From Rhinopithecus roxellana (taxonomy: Eukaryota > Chordata > Mammalia > Primates > Cercopithecidae), in the NCBI RefSeq assembly GCF_007565055.1, contig NC_044558.1:124484235-124548234 (forward strand): DNA of 64,000 bases, in the 5' to 3' direction. Positions 35,799 through 47,579 of this stretch are shown piece after piece; position 1 is the stretch's first letter, and each line of letters begins with the position of its first letter. The notes below the pieces were generated by a model. It made no database searches and was not told the origin of the DNA. It was given only the letters and a program-made list of their open reading frames with translations. Both the position numbers and the translations under genes were made by a program.

Positions 35799-35977
35799 CC
35801 CATCACAAAGAAGCTAAAAATCTCAAAAAAAGATTAGACGAATGACTAACTAGAATAAACAGCACATTGTAAAATAATAGTTGAAGGAGTAGGTTAGAAT
35901 ACACAGAGGACTTTTTGGAGTATGAATTCTGTTATAATGATGTTAAATTAGTATAATGGTAAATAAAAATAGATAAC

Positions 35978-36160
35978 TTGTGTATGGCACTTAAAATATG
36001 CCGGAAATGATACAGTATTTTCTATGTAAATGATGACATTTAATCCTTACAACACTCAAATATGGTAGAGATAATCATTGTGATGTTTTAAATCTAAAGA
36101 AAATTTCACCTAACAAGGTTAAATAATTATTCAAAGACTGTTAGCAAATGCAGGTAAGAT
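35978..36160 (-). mobile_element. MIR SINE, antisense
   Basis: GCACTTAAAATATGCCGGAA, CATTTAATCCTTACAACACT and AAGGTTAAATAATTATTCAA follow the inverted MIR 3' half. Confidence 0.75.
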
Positions 36161-36689
36161 AGTTGAAGTCTCTTATAACTCTTATAAAATTGTTTTTGAA
36201 ATATATATTTAAATTTTTTCCCTTTTACTTTAGCATGGTTCAGTAATCTGAAGTCTCTGACTACAAGATTGTTATTTTGATAACCGAGGCTGCATACCTC
36301 AGAATACTTTTCAACAGCATGAATTAGTCTGATTTCCCTTTTCTTTGTATATGCAGATGGAATAAAGAATTTAATGAATTTTTAAAAATAGTATCAATGA
36401 TGAATATATTAGGTGTCTGAAAATATTGGGCTGGGTCAGCAACCAGAGAACATGTACCATGCAGTGTGATTTGTTTTAGAAAAATGATCAAAAACTACTG
36501 GGCACTTTATAAGTCTAGTTTGGTAGTTGAAACACAATTCTATCTTTGACAAACTATAAAAATAATATTACATGCTATTTTCCATATTTCTTATATAAAC
36601 ATTAGCATATATAAACATATTAGCATATCTAAATATATTAGCACATTAACATATTTAAATTCTAGCCATACATATACATTATTTATTTA

Positions 36690-36780
36690 TACTCTTTCAA
36701 AACCAAAAGGAAGATAGGTGTTATTATCTCTATTTTACAGAGTCACAATTGACACTGTAAAAGCTATCAATTAACTACTT
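36690..36780 (-). mobile_element. MIR SINE fragment, antisense
   Basis: AAGATAGGTGTTATTATCTC then TATTTTACAGAGTCACAATT matches the inverted MIR centre. Too short for secure ends. Confidence 0.55.
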
Positions 36781-37102
36781 TGAGAGAAATTCTTAGGAAC
36801 ATTTCTCCATATAAGTCCAAACCTTACCTCAAGTTGATTTCAAGAAACAAATCATTGAAGTGATCAAAGAAATCTTGATTAAATGGAACAGAGAAAGAAG
36901 TATGTTGGGCACATCTGCTTGTTAGAACTTCAGATCCTAGTCCTTTTATCAGTCTAACAGAAGAGAGAGTTTATCCAGTGAATTTTATGTTTTAGTGGCA
37001 GGCCTGAAACCTCATTCAATGTGACTAGTATTTCTTCTAATTTTGAAGGAAAAGCTAAGGAGGCAGAGAAAAAAACTAGACATCTTCCTACCACAAAATT
37101 AG

Positions 37103-37372
37103 TCTGAGGTTCCCAAACCTCTTTGGAAATCAAGATCACCTCCTGAACCTAATACATACATATATGATGTATTTGTGTAATGCATTTGTATATAAATAGA
37201 TAGCCAAGATACTTTAAAAGTAAATACATATATACATAAAAGATCAGCTGCCATCCTGAACCATAAAGTGGGGTGGAGGTTCAGAGACAGAGGAATAGAT
37301 CTGGAGAATCATGTTTTAAAAGTTCTCCAGGCGATCCTTCTAACCATACAAGTTTAAGAACATTAGCTGATA
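37103..37372 (+). mobile_element. MER5-like hAT-Charlie DNA transposon relic
   Basis: The left end reads GAGGTTCCCAAACCTCTTTG then AATCAAGATCACCTCCTGAA. The right end reads AGGAATAGATCTGGAGAATC, AAAGTTCTCCAGGCGATCCT and AAGTTTAAGAACATTAG. These are the two conserved ends of the MER5 group of non-autonomous hAT elements. The middle (37140-37250) is AT-rich and not matched. Confidence 0.6.
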
Positions 37373-38511
37373 TTTCACAGCGTAATAAATAAATAGCAAT
37401 AATGTGTAGAGTATGTAAATCATTTATATCAAAATATTATGTCGTCTTAGCTTTATTTCAAAACTAGCTGTTGCTTTAACTCCTTTCTATATACCTGTTT
37501 CTCTTTCAGTCTGTCTTCAAGTACTTCCCTTCATAATGTTCATCTATTCCTTTTAGGTCTGCTACTGTCAGACTAGTCACTTATGTTATGCTTACTCTTT
37601 CTATATAAGATAGTAGTTTTCCAGCAGACTTAAGATGTTGAGAAATCATTAAAATCATTCTCTAGGCAGACACACAGATGCAATAACCAGACAAAACCTA
37701 TATGTACAAATCAAGTGTGAGTCTCATGTTAATTAATTCATAGTTTTTGTAGCATTGTATACCTTTTCCTTTTCTCTTCCCTCAGATTTATCTTGCTCAG
37801 ATGTTGTCCCTCCAGACTTTTGTTATATCAGGATAACTTATTTGCAGGCTTATGAACTCAGTAAAATTCCAAGATAGTTATTTCTTTTGAGAGAAGAGAG
37901 AGACAGTGAGAGGAAAAAAAGAGACAGAGTAAGTGTATGGCTAGAAAGGCATCTCTTCTATATTTTAAAGTTTTAGTGAATGATATTATTGCAGGGGCAG
38001 TAGGAATACATTCTCTTGGTGCCGCATATATATTATTTGATCTGGTGGTAAATTTAAAATAGAGTCTTACATAAACATACATGCAAGCTAACAGTTGAAG
38101 GTGGCAAATGAATTATAGAATACAAAACCAGTCCCTAGTAGCTTGACTGTCCTGTGTGTATGAAATTGCACACTATGTGAACAGAGCTTCTTTAAAAGGC
38201 TTTTCCTGAATAATATTTCTAACAGTGTAAAGAACCAGGACCTTGAAGCGAACCTTTTCATTTTTGAAAGTGCATTTACTACTTTAAGATTCTGTCTGGA
38301 ATCCTCTGTGCATTTATACGCTGCCTCCTACTTCTTGCCCTGTGTACCTGAGATCTGACACAGTGAAACATGAGAAACCAGCTTATCCTCCAAAGCTCAT
38401 TTCTGGCTGCTGATAGGGTACAGGTCAGTGCTAGTGTAGACTGCTGAATATTATAACTTTGTTACCTGTGTGCTGTGTACTGAAAATTTCACTCAAGTGA
38501 AATGCAATATT
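37373..38511. other. Unique sequence
   Basis: No recognised repeat or gene. Confidence 0.5.
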
Positions 38512-41255
38512 TTGGATGAATCCACCAACAAATGTTGATTAAACACTCATGATGAGTTAGCCATAGTGGGATACTAAAGTTGTAGCAGGCAAGGACCAAT
38601 GTCCTCAGGGAATTTAAAATTTAGTTAGCTGGTAAAATGTGTGAAAAATTATACACTAATAATACTATAAAACATGGTAAAAAGTAAGCTAAAGATTAGA
38701 AGATGACAGCTGCAAAATATACAGTAGACAAATGAGTAGTACTTAGGATATATGACTATTGCCTGTATATCAATAAGTAAAAGATAAACAATCCACGTCA
38801 AAATGCACAAAAGATATGAACAAATAAGTTAGCCCTCAGGCAATAAGCTGTAGACCTCTGAGTTAGAACATTATTGCAATAATCCTGGTAACACCAGTTA
38901 TGGTGATAATAGCAAAAGTTATGAGATAAGATTGGATATTTTATATATTTTGAAATCCAAGTCAAAGGAATTTGCTGACAAGTTAGATGTGGAATGAAGA
39001 GAAAGAGGTGTCAAAATGACTTACAATTTTTAACCTAAGCAACTGAAGGTAAAGATTGCCACTCACTGAGCTGCAGAACACAAGGGAGGATCGCATTTGA
39101 AGAAGTAAATTAGAAATTCATGTTTGAAGAAGTAAGTTAAAAATTCAAATTGGGATACATTAAGCTATCTAAAATCCAAGCGAGAATGCTGAGGGAATAG
39201 TTGGGTAAACAAATCTGGAGCTCATGATCTTGGTCTCGGATGGAGATATACTTTTGAGAGTCATCAATATATAGACAGTATCAAAACCATGAGACTTGAT
39301 GAGATTGCAACATAATGAGCATGAAAAATAAAAGAGAAGAGATCCAAGGACACATCCCTAAGGGACTCCAAGAAGATGAGGATGCGGCAGATGGGGCAGA
39401 TGAAGAACAGCCTGTAAGTAGGAGTAGAACCGGGAAAGAGTATATTCTGGAAGCCAAGTGAACAAATTGCTTCATGTGGTAGATGATGAACAATTGTGTT
39501 ACATGCTTTAGGTAAAGCAAGATGAGGCCTCCTAATAAACCACTGCCTGAACAATTCATGATTTATGACCTTGAAACAGCAGTTTTCTAGGAAGGGATGG
39601 AAGAAGGAATGATTGGTATTGGCTGAAGAGCAAAAGAGGAACTTATATAATATAGAAGTGCATTTCTGGGAGTTTTAAGAGGGACTTTGAAAAGGAGAAT
39701 AGATGAGACAAAGTGATTGGGATTAAATTACCTTTTTATTATGGAAGATGCTATCACATGTTTATATGCTGTTGAAATGATCTAGTAGGAAGGAAACAAC
39801 AATAAAGAGGGCAAAATTTTTGAAGAGATAATTTTTAGCAAATAGGAGGAATGAGTTAAAAAATATACACATATGCAAAAGTTGATATTAAATAGTAGTG
39901 TGATGGTTCACCGGTGGTTACAGGAAGTAAGCTGGAGTACAGATGCAGGTAGGTTGATAGGGGTGTAGAAGAAGTTATAGATGATATATCTTCTGATCGT
40001 GCTTATACTATTAGTGAAATAGGAATTAAGGTTATTTTCCAAGAGTGGATTTGTTGGGACAGGTATTGGAGAAAGTATAAAATAGTTTTTAACAATAGAG
40101 AATGAATAATGATAATAGGGACAACACAATATAACAGAAATGTCAAGTAACACCTATATTTAATGGTCTGAGACCAATTAATATGTTTTTGTCTTTGGGG
40201 TTATGTGCTTCCAAACCACATTTATTTGCTTTCGTTCAAAGAACAGTAAAAGAGTTGTAATAATCCAGGGTTGGGGTTTATCCAGGAGATATGAACAAAG
40301 GAGAAAGTGCAAGAAATGTGGGGATATGTGGATATGTTTTAGCAATAGTTGTAATAATAGACCATGAACTACAAAGCACAACTAATGAGATATAAAGGTG
40401 GAAGGCTATAGCAGAAAAATGATTAGATAAAATGTTCATAGTTTTTAGATATAAAGAAAGTTGTTGAATTAAGGTTCTAGAGAGGATGCGCTGGATAAAT
40501 CAGAGATTGTCAGAGAGAAGTTATTACCATTGATGTTATGCGAAGGGGTTTTAGTTGCTGGTAATAGAAGAGGTTAGCATCTAATTATGGGAGTGTATGT
40601 TTAAAGTAGAGGTAGATCAGATCAGATGATCAAAGCAGATAATGTTAAAAAACTAAGAGGCCATATTTGAAGGACTGTTTATGAAATTATTAAAGTTACC
40701 AAGAATACTGACAGGCGAAATATAAGACAAAATGTGGAGATAAAACAATGAATAAAAAAATACATTTTATAGATAATTGCACAAAAGAAGAGTAGAGTTT
40801 GACAAAACTACTAACACGGTTTTAAAATTGTTTTCTCCCATTTCTATTTGTAAATAGAGCAGAGATGAGAAATGGTCTGGAAGTAACAATGATAAATACT
40901 TGCTGCACTTCCAAGCTTGGTAACTTGAAAGGTATGGACAGAGAAGTAGCACGTGAGAGAATTTCCAGGAAACCAGTGCACTTAGAAAATGGTCAAGTTT
41001 CCATTAAAACTGGAGGGTGAAGACAATGCTCAGAAAAGATCAGAATAAAGCGATTGGTACCCCTGTTTTAGGCAGAATAATGGAAGAGTTTTGGGAATTG
41101 GTGAAGAGCAAAAGAAAAGATGACACTAGGGATGCATGAAACTTTATAAGGGTGGGATTCTAGGTGATGAGAGATAACAAGAGGTTATCTTCCTTTGGGA
41201 ACTGAAGTAAACAGAAACAAAAGGCGTAACAGAGTTAATTTAGACAGATTCCAAG
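38512..41255 (-). mobile_element. Long L2 (CR1-clade) LINE, antisense
   Basis: Begins with the inverted L2 3' end (ACCAACAAATGTTGATTAAA, AAGGACCAATGTCCTCAGGG). After a likely short L1-like patch at 38735-38830 it continues backwards through the L2 reverse transcriptase: GCAATAATCCTGGTAACACC, then GAGATCCAAGGACACATCCC..GGGACTCC near 39339-39369, the complement of the conserved RT block, and GGAAGCCAAGTGAACAAATT. Bases 39760-40070 (CATGTTTATATGCTGTTGAA, TACAGATGCAGGTAGGTTGA) lie further upstream in the ORF. About 2.7 kb is long for an L2 copy, most being under 1 kb. No frame is intact. The upstream limit is uncertain. Confidence 0.72.
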
Positions 41256-41351
41256 GCATCGCGTGGTGATGAGGCTGTGGGCCATGAAGGAAGAGGGAGG
41301 AATGCAAGCCTTGCCTGATGCAGAGCTTTGGCATTGCCTATATCTCCTGTG

Positions 41352-41834
41352 CACTGGAAGTCCTGGCTGGTGCAATCAGGCAAGATTAAGAAATAAAGGC
41401 ATTAAAATAGGAAGAGAGAAAGTCAACCTATCCCTGTTCGCAGATGACACAATCCTATATCTAGAAAACCCCATTGTCTCAACCCCAAAGCTTCTTAAGC
41501 AAATAAACAACTTCAGCAAAGTCTCAGGATACATAATCAGTACGGAAAATATCAGTAGCATTCCTCTACACCAACAACAGTCAAGCCAAGAGCCAAATCA
41601 GGAATGAACTTTCATTCAAAATTGTCATAAAGAGAATAAAATACCTATGAATACAACTAACTAGGGAGGTGAAAGATCTCTACAAGGAGAACTAAAAAAC
41701 ACTGCTCAAATAAATCAGAGATGACACAAACAAATGGAAAAACATTCCATGCTCATGGATAGGAAGAATCAACATCATTAAAATGGCTAAACTGCCCAAA
41801 GCAATTTATAAATTCAATGTTCTTTCTATTAAAC
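41352..41834 (+). mobile_element. L1 ORF2 internal fragment, sense
   Basis: About 480 bases of the ORF2 RT region. The frame at 41263-41607 carries LFADDTILYLENPIVS with the catalytic Asp pair intact, then breaks. The fragment ends abruptly at TTCAATGTTCTTTCTATTAA without 3' UTR or poly(A). It is a piece left by deletion, beginning beside the L2. Confidence 0.88.
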
Positions 41835-42429
41835 TGTATTTTTCTAAAATTTAAAGTAAAAAAATAATATACCTGAAAAACAACAAATATATCAACAGAT
41901 TTCACAGGGCAAGAGATTATTTTTCAAACAAATGGTAGACAATACATTCTACTTTTCTTCATAGAATAGATAGAGATCTGTCTATAGGTGTGGTGATCTG
42001 AGACAATTCCAATACGATAATGTGTTGTTGCTGGAATAATTGACGGTCATTGAAGAGAGGCCATCCCAGGCATAATCTTAAGAGAAAAGCTAGGTTATAT
42101 TCTGGGTGCAATAAATGGACTAATGAGAAAAACAAATGATCATAATTGTATCAAGTGGAAGGATGGATCAAACCAGCAGATCAAAATAAGAAAATATTAT
42201 AGATGCCCAGAAAAGTACACACTCTGCTTTGAGGAACAATGAATGGATGATCAGTGGAGTAAGAGATAATGGGACAGCATTCTGGGATAAATTAGTGTTC
42301 TTCATAGGGAATCAAGGTAAGGACTCAAATGCAAGAAAAAAACAACAAACCAAAAATAAAACCTGATTGTGGAACACCAATTTAATTCAAAGAGAATGAG
42401 AGAAGTGACTGCTTAATAATAATTTTTGA
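41835..42429. other. Unclassified sequence
   Basis: No feature recognised. Confidence 0.5.
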
Positions 42430-42865
42430 ATTCAGGCACTACCCTTAACTGGCTAACACACACTCTTGTTGGCCTACACAACATCCAAGTCTAAATACTT
42501 TCTTCTTTCCCTCACTCCTGCAGTTGAGTGTGTCCATGTGACACTTCTACATAAGAACTAAGGAGAATTTGTTGGGAGCTTCTGTAGAAAATTTTACTTC
42601 ACTTTCCTAATAAGAAGGACTTCTTTTTTTTTGAATGATATTGCCCCTTTCCCCTTCCTGCCTCAAATGCAAATACAGCTCATGTCACTGTAGCAGCTCT
42701 CTTGCAACTTAAGAAGCTGAATGTATCATAGAGAACCTAGTGCTGATGTTATTGTACAACCTAGACCAGAGCTATTGCTGTGAGAGAAGAATAACCCCCA
42801 ATTTGTTTAGCACATTACAATGAAGGTTTTGATACTTGCAGCTGAAAGCATGTCTAACTGACATG
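42430..42865 (+). mobile_element. Ancient LTR-like repeat, sense (ERVL-MaLR-like, tentative)
   Basis: The pattern TCCTGCAGTTGAGTGTGTCC, ATGTGACACTTCTACATAAG, CCCTTTCCCCTTCCTGCC, GTGAGAGAAGAATAACCCCC, TTTGTTTAGCACATTACAAT and GATACTTGCAGCTGAAAGC is the order of blocks in an old mammalian LTR of MaLR type, reading to its 3' end. Strong decay prevents a subfamily call. Confidence 0.45.
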
Positions 42866-43054
42866 CTTTTTTTTAATAGCCTTGGGAAAGTTATGCAAAT
42901 ACACGGAATCTCAATTTCTTCCAATTTTCTTGTTGTATACATTGAATGAGATAATAATTTTTTGTGAGTTTTATATTAAGTCCAGTGCTTAATGTTAAAG
43001 GTTCTTACTACTTGGTATTCCTTATCATAGTCATTATTAAAAGCAAAGCTGTTA

Positions 43055-43392
43055 GGCCGGGCGCAGTGGCTCACCCCTGTAATCCCCACACTTTGGGAGG
43101 CTGAGGCAGGCGGACCATGAGGTCAGGAGAATGAGACCATCCTGGCTAACACGGTGAAACCCCGTCTCTACTAAAAATGCAAAAAATTAGCTGGACATGC
43201 TGGCGGGCACCTGTAGTCCCAGCTGCTCGGGAGGCTGAGGCGGGAGAATGGCGTGAGCCCGGGAGGCAGAGCTTGCAGTGAGCCGAGATCGCGCCACTGC
43301 ACTCCAGCCTGGGCGACAGAGAGAGACTTTGTCTCAAAAAAAAAAAAAAATTAAAAAAAAATTAAAATTAAAAAAAAAAAAAAAAAAAAAAC
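43055..43392 (+). mobile_element. AluY, sense
   Basis: Full length from GGCCGGGCGCAGTGGCTCAC to CAGCCTGGGCGACAGAGAGA and an A-rich tail of about 55 bases broken by T (43336-43392). AluY diagnostic bases are present (ATCCTGGCTAACACGGTGAA, GAGAATGGCGTGAGCCC). The target-site duplication AGCTGTTA is at 43047-43054 and 43393-43400. Confidence 0.97.
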
Positions 43393-43400
43393 AGCTGTTA

Positions 43401-44399
43401 AAAAAAGACCACTGAGAAGGCACATTTGAGGCTGGCTGAAGAAAATACTCCCTATATTGCTTCTACTTAGGAACAGAGGATTTCCAAAAATCAGCAGCTG
43501 GACTAAGCCTAGAGGTAGGGGTTAAGTGGCTTAGCCATCAAGATTAGATGGATATGGAAACACATAAGCCAGTTACTAATTACTCATATTTTTGACATGT
43601 AGTCAATACTACCATATCAGTGGTGCACATGTGTCATCATACATACTGCATAGCATGTGTTACTCTCACCTGCTCTGGATTGACCCCATACTTATACCCA
43701 GAAGTATTGACCCTTGGCCAGTACTATGAAATCTATTAATTATGATAAATGGTGCTCTATGACCACAGGTTTCTTAGTTGCTCAATTTGCATTAGTCCAT
43801 CAGCATTACTTAATAATTTTACATGGATTTCTGGTTTGCAACTTGTGTGGCAGAGCCTGTCCTGGGAAGTAGGTTGCAGGGTAGAGGAGTGTGTGGGTAT
43901 GTGCTTGAGCCACCATAAGCAGGTAGATGTGTTTTAATGGTTAAGAAATGTCACACAGTTAGAAAATTAGAATGTGCCTACACCTATGTGAACAGACCAG
44001 TTCATTATAAGAGAATTCCCTGGAAGAAGACAGACATTGAACTTTCTGATAGTGATGTGGCTACAAGGTAGCAGTTTGAGACCTTGACACAATGTATTCT
44101 GTGCAATTTGACCAGTGGAGGTAGGAAAAAGAAGACTGTGCTATAGTCATTTAGACTGCATTAAAAGTGAAGACCCCCGGAATGCAGACTTCTCCTGCTC
44201 TTGCTATATTGTACCTTTGCCTGTGATAAAGCTGTTCTGTGAGCATAAACTATTTGAGATCTGTGAACTCTTTTAAAAATTGAATACTTAGGATGATTAA
44301 TAGGTAATTCATATATATCCTCTTTCTTAAAATCTGTTATTTGAAGAATTTGGTCATACTTGCAGTTTAAGTTACTAAAATACAAATAAAATCATCACT
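43401..44399. other. Unclassified sequence; possible old LTR tail
   Basis: Bases 44160-44270 (ATTGTACCTTTGCCTGTGAT, AAAGCTGTTCTGTG) look like an LTR R/U5 end with a degenerate poly(A) signal. A family name is not justified. The rest is unassigned. Confidence 0.35.
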
Positions 44400-44960
44400 T
44401 ATTTAATCATACCACCAATACATTTTAAAGGTTCACCACATTCTCGCCTTTTTCAGGAGCAAAAGCTACGATGAATTTTGTAGTTTTTAAAAGCTCACTT
44501 TTCTCTACAGTTTGCTGCATTTATATGCAACCCTAAAAATATCATTTAGATTTGTCTGGTTTTGAACTATGATGAATGAAATCATAAAGTATGACTTCGT
44601 TTTCTGATTTGCTGCTTTTTTTCTACTTAATACTATGTATTTGAGATCCATCCATTTTGTGTGCAGCTATCATTTATTCTTTCTAATGTTTTGTAATGCA
44701 TTGTAAAAACATACTACAACTTTTCCATTCTCCTGTTGATTGATATTGATTTATTTCTGATATTTTATCATTATAAGCAGTGACATAATTAATATTCTTG
44801 TATGCTCCTCATGGTTAGACAGATATAATTGTTCCTCTAAGTACATGCATAGAAGGGGGATTTCTGAGTTACAAAGTTTGCACATGTTCAACTTGAGTTT
44901 GTGTCATTAACTAAAGTTGTTGTACCAATTTGAAATCTTAGCATACAATATGATTTTTCC
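44400..44960 (-). mobile_element. L1M 3' portion, antisense
   Basis: TGAATGAAATCATAAAGTAT, TTGAGATCCATCCATTTTGT, CATTCTCCTGTTGATTGATA, GAAGGGGGATTTCTGAGTTA and AAAGTTGTTGTACCAATTTG give the inverted end of ORF2 and the 3' UTR of old L1. Both ends fade into unassigned AT-rich sequence. Confidence 0.7.
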
Positions 44961-47039
44961 ATAAGTGAGGCATTTGTTGACCATTACAATTAATATTTTT
45001 AAGTTCTCAAAGAAATAAGTAACATATGTGTAGTGTAATGCATCTTGAATGAGATATTGAGAACTTCTAGGAAATGATATTTTTGAGTACTTCTGGATTT
45101 TTAGTTAAAGTCACAAATTTATATTCTATAGGAATCAGTAAATTTTTAACTTGAGATATTTTATAATAAATATGAAATTTTTACATTATAATGTTCCTCT
45201 GCTTCTTGCAAATTAGAAAATCATATATTTTTGTTTTATAATGCATGATAGGAGATTGGAAACTGATGGAATTTTGTCAAAATGTCTACTTTATGCAAAG
45301 CTTGATGTTGTAATATCCATAATAAGTGTGCTATTTGAGGGTGGCTGGTTGCTCTACATAAATTAAATTGTCTTGTATGCAACATCTTATGACTTAAATA
45401 TGCATTGTTGTTCTTTATTAAAATGGATACCCAAGAACCAACATAGATGTTATGTCTGAACAGTTATGATTTAATAATAAATAACAAATATACTTTCAGG
45501 AAAATAAAATAATTAATTCTGGTAGCTCCCAAATGTAAAACTGGGAACTTCATGTGACCTCTCTGACCACCAGTCTCTTCAATAAATTGTTAATCTTTTC
45601 ATTGTATTACTGCAATGACTAAGGGAAGTAATATATAAGAAAGGTCTTGAAAACCTTCAAAGCTAATACCTAAAACTGTCAGATACCCAATTCCCTACTT
45701 TTATTCTAAGTCGAAGGTTCATTGGTGCAAGCAACAAGGGATGATTGGGATAATTTAGCCAGAAGAAAAAGGTTATTTGAAAAAGGATTGGAAAACCCAG
45801 AGTAGAACTGTAAGGGGCCAAAAAGAACCAGAAGGAAAACCCAAAAGCATGGGGGAGAATCCGTTTAGTGACAGTCTCACTTTCCTTCCTGTACACTATA
45901 CCCACATGGCATCTGGTATGCCAAATGACAAGATGGGTACCCAACAGTGGACATTGTTGCCAACACTGCCTACCTCTGCCCCTGGAAAAAGAGATACAGC
46001 TTCTGCCATTTCTGTGGGGTCCCCTAATTCTTGCATCACTAGATCCTAAATCAATATCTAGGGTGACTTTGGTGATTGAAAATCATAGTTCAAGTGTTTG
46101 CCTCATACCCACAAGGAAGGATTAAAAAAGTAAGTATAATATTGGGAATAGCAGCTTAGGATTAGTGGGAGTTACATTAGTGGCTAGGTGGCCAAAGATC
46201 ATGAATGATACCCATATGTTTTCTTTAACCCCTAAAAAATACTGTTAAAGATAGAGAAAAGTTAAATGACCTACGTAAAAGTCACAGAATTACCAAGTCA
46301 GACAAAAGAATTGAAAACTGTGTGTGCCTTGACTTCAAAGAATACGACCATCAAACTATACTAAATGGTTTCAATATGAACTAAGCCTGATATGCTTAAG
46401 ACTTTTCTTTTTTTCCCTTAATACCTGGGGACCAAGGAATAAATTGGATCTTTTACAAGTTTACTGATGCCCAGGAATAGTTAATGATAAAGCTGTTAAC
46501 TTAAAACAAATATGGTATTTTTTGGTTTAGTATGAGTGAAGGTTTGTACACATTAAACTGTGCCCTGTGTTATAAATACCACATTACCACATTCTGTCAT
46601 AAATCAAAAGGGATAAAAACTGTATTATGAAGTGACTGTGCTGTTGGGACGCCAGCACAGATTTGTCCATTTAGGCAGCACTCTAATCTGTCTACATTTC
46701 ATTGACCTCTTTCCAAATATAAAGTGCTGCATACATTCTTAATGGTAACAAGTGACCTGAGTTGCTGTTGTCTAATGGTTTTCAGCTTTAAATGCTGATG
46801 ATGTAAGTTCAGTTCATGAGAGACTAGTGCCTACACCATGGAAACCTCTAACACAATCAGTGCTAATTTGCAGTCTAAACAGAAAGGCCAAGTCTTGACT
46901 AAAGAGGCTAAATTCGCTTCTTCTTTCTGTGACTATTCCTGCTGGCTTGGTATTACAAGCAAATTTTGAATATAGTCACTTCATACAAATTCATATTTAA
47001 GCATGAGATAAAGCAGGACAGATCCAATTTGCATGGAGA
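44961..47039. other. Unique sequence with overlapping unsupported frames
   Basis: No repeat recognised with confidence. Around 45660-46060 three frames of 85-93 codons overlap on both strands, which points to a chance run with few stops rather than a gene. No splice or promoter context was seen. Confidence 0.45.
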
Positions 47040-47230
47040 AGGCAGTGTTACATATTGGAATGAGTTAATGGTTAAAAGTCAGAAGACCTAGGTTTGATCA
47101 GGACTGTTGCTTTTTTAGTTTTGCAACCTTAGGCAAGTCACTTAACCTTTGGGATCTTCAGTTACTTCTATTTGTAAAACATGAATAATAATACCTATTG
47201 CACAAATGTGTAATATCTCAAGAAAATGAA
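47040..47230 (+). mobile_element. MIR SINE, sense
   Basis: AGAAGACCTAGGTTTGATCA, GCAACCTTAGGCAAGTCACT, TAACCTTTGGGATCTTCAGT and AAACATGAATAATAATACCT are a clear MIR core with the CORE-SINE centre. Confidence 0.88.
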
Positions 47231-47579
47231 GGAGAAACGTGATGGCAAACAACTATTCAGATACAGGTTATTTTCTCTTTTTTTAAAGTGTTATTGTTAA
47301 CGGTTTCACCACACAATTTGGTAGTCATTGCCTACAAGAATAATGAAAATTTTAGGAAGTTAGCAGAACCTGTATTGACTCAATCAGCACAGAATATTGC
47401 TTTTTATTGGGGAAATTGCTGTGAGTCTTTTTCTCTATTATTTAGTGGGAACTTATTGTTAACAAAGAGAAAATGATAGCAGGGCTGCTACCACTGGAGG
47501 GAGGGTGATGTCTTTATTATTACACAGAGTTTTCAAACTGGTTTATGGTTTCAGCATTGCCTAAAACATAGTTTTTCAA
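47231..47579. other. Unique sequence
   Basis: Nothing recognised. Confidence 0.5.

Larger units (their letters stand above)
34594..35868 (+). mobile_element. L1PA 5' end (5' UTR plus start of ORF1), lacking the 3' part
   Basis: A GC-rich block beginning AGAGGTTCCAAGATGGCCAA, the primate L1 promoter start. It continues through GCCCAGGGAGCCTGAGTCAA, CTGGGAGACACCTCCCAGTA and AACAGAACTGCAGCTGAGGG to ORF1 at 35610. Similarity to L1 is lost at about 35868 without poly(A) or 3' UTR. A 5' end without its 3' end is the opposite of normal L1 truncation and implies a later deletion or recombination. The older L1M text stops at 34593, right at its start. Confidence 0.93.
35869..37102. other. Unique AT-rich sequence with two MIR relics
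   Basis: Contains the two antisense MIR fragments listed separately. A degenerate tandem of an AACATATTAGCATAT-like unit of about 20 bases lies at 36597-36660. The first 100 bases may be 3' UTR sequence of an older L1M, but the match is too weak to call. Confidence 0.45.

Noticed and set aside
39264..39559. Two overlapping 92-96 codon minus-strand frames
   Set aside because: They are decayed antisense L2 RT sequence, not an independent gene.
45663..46125. Cluster of 85-93 codon frames on both strands
   Set aside because: Overlapping frames on opposite strands with no splice, promoter or homology support; likely a chance low-stop stretch.
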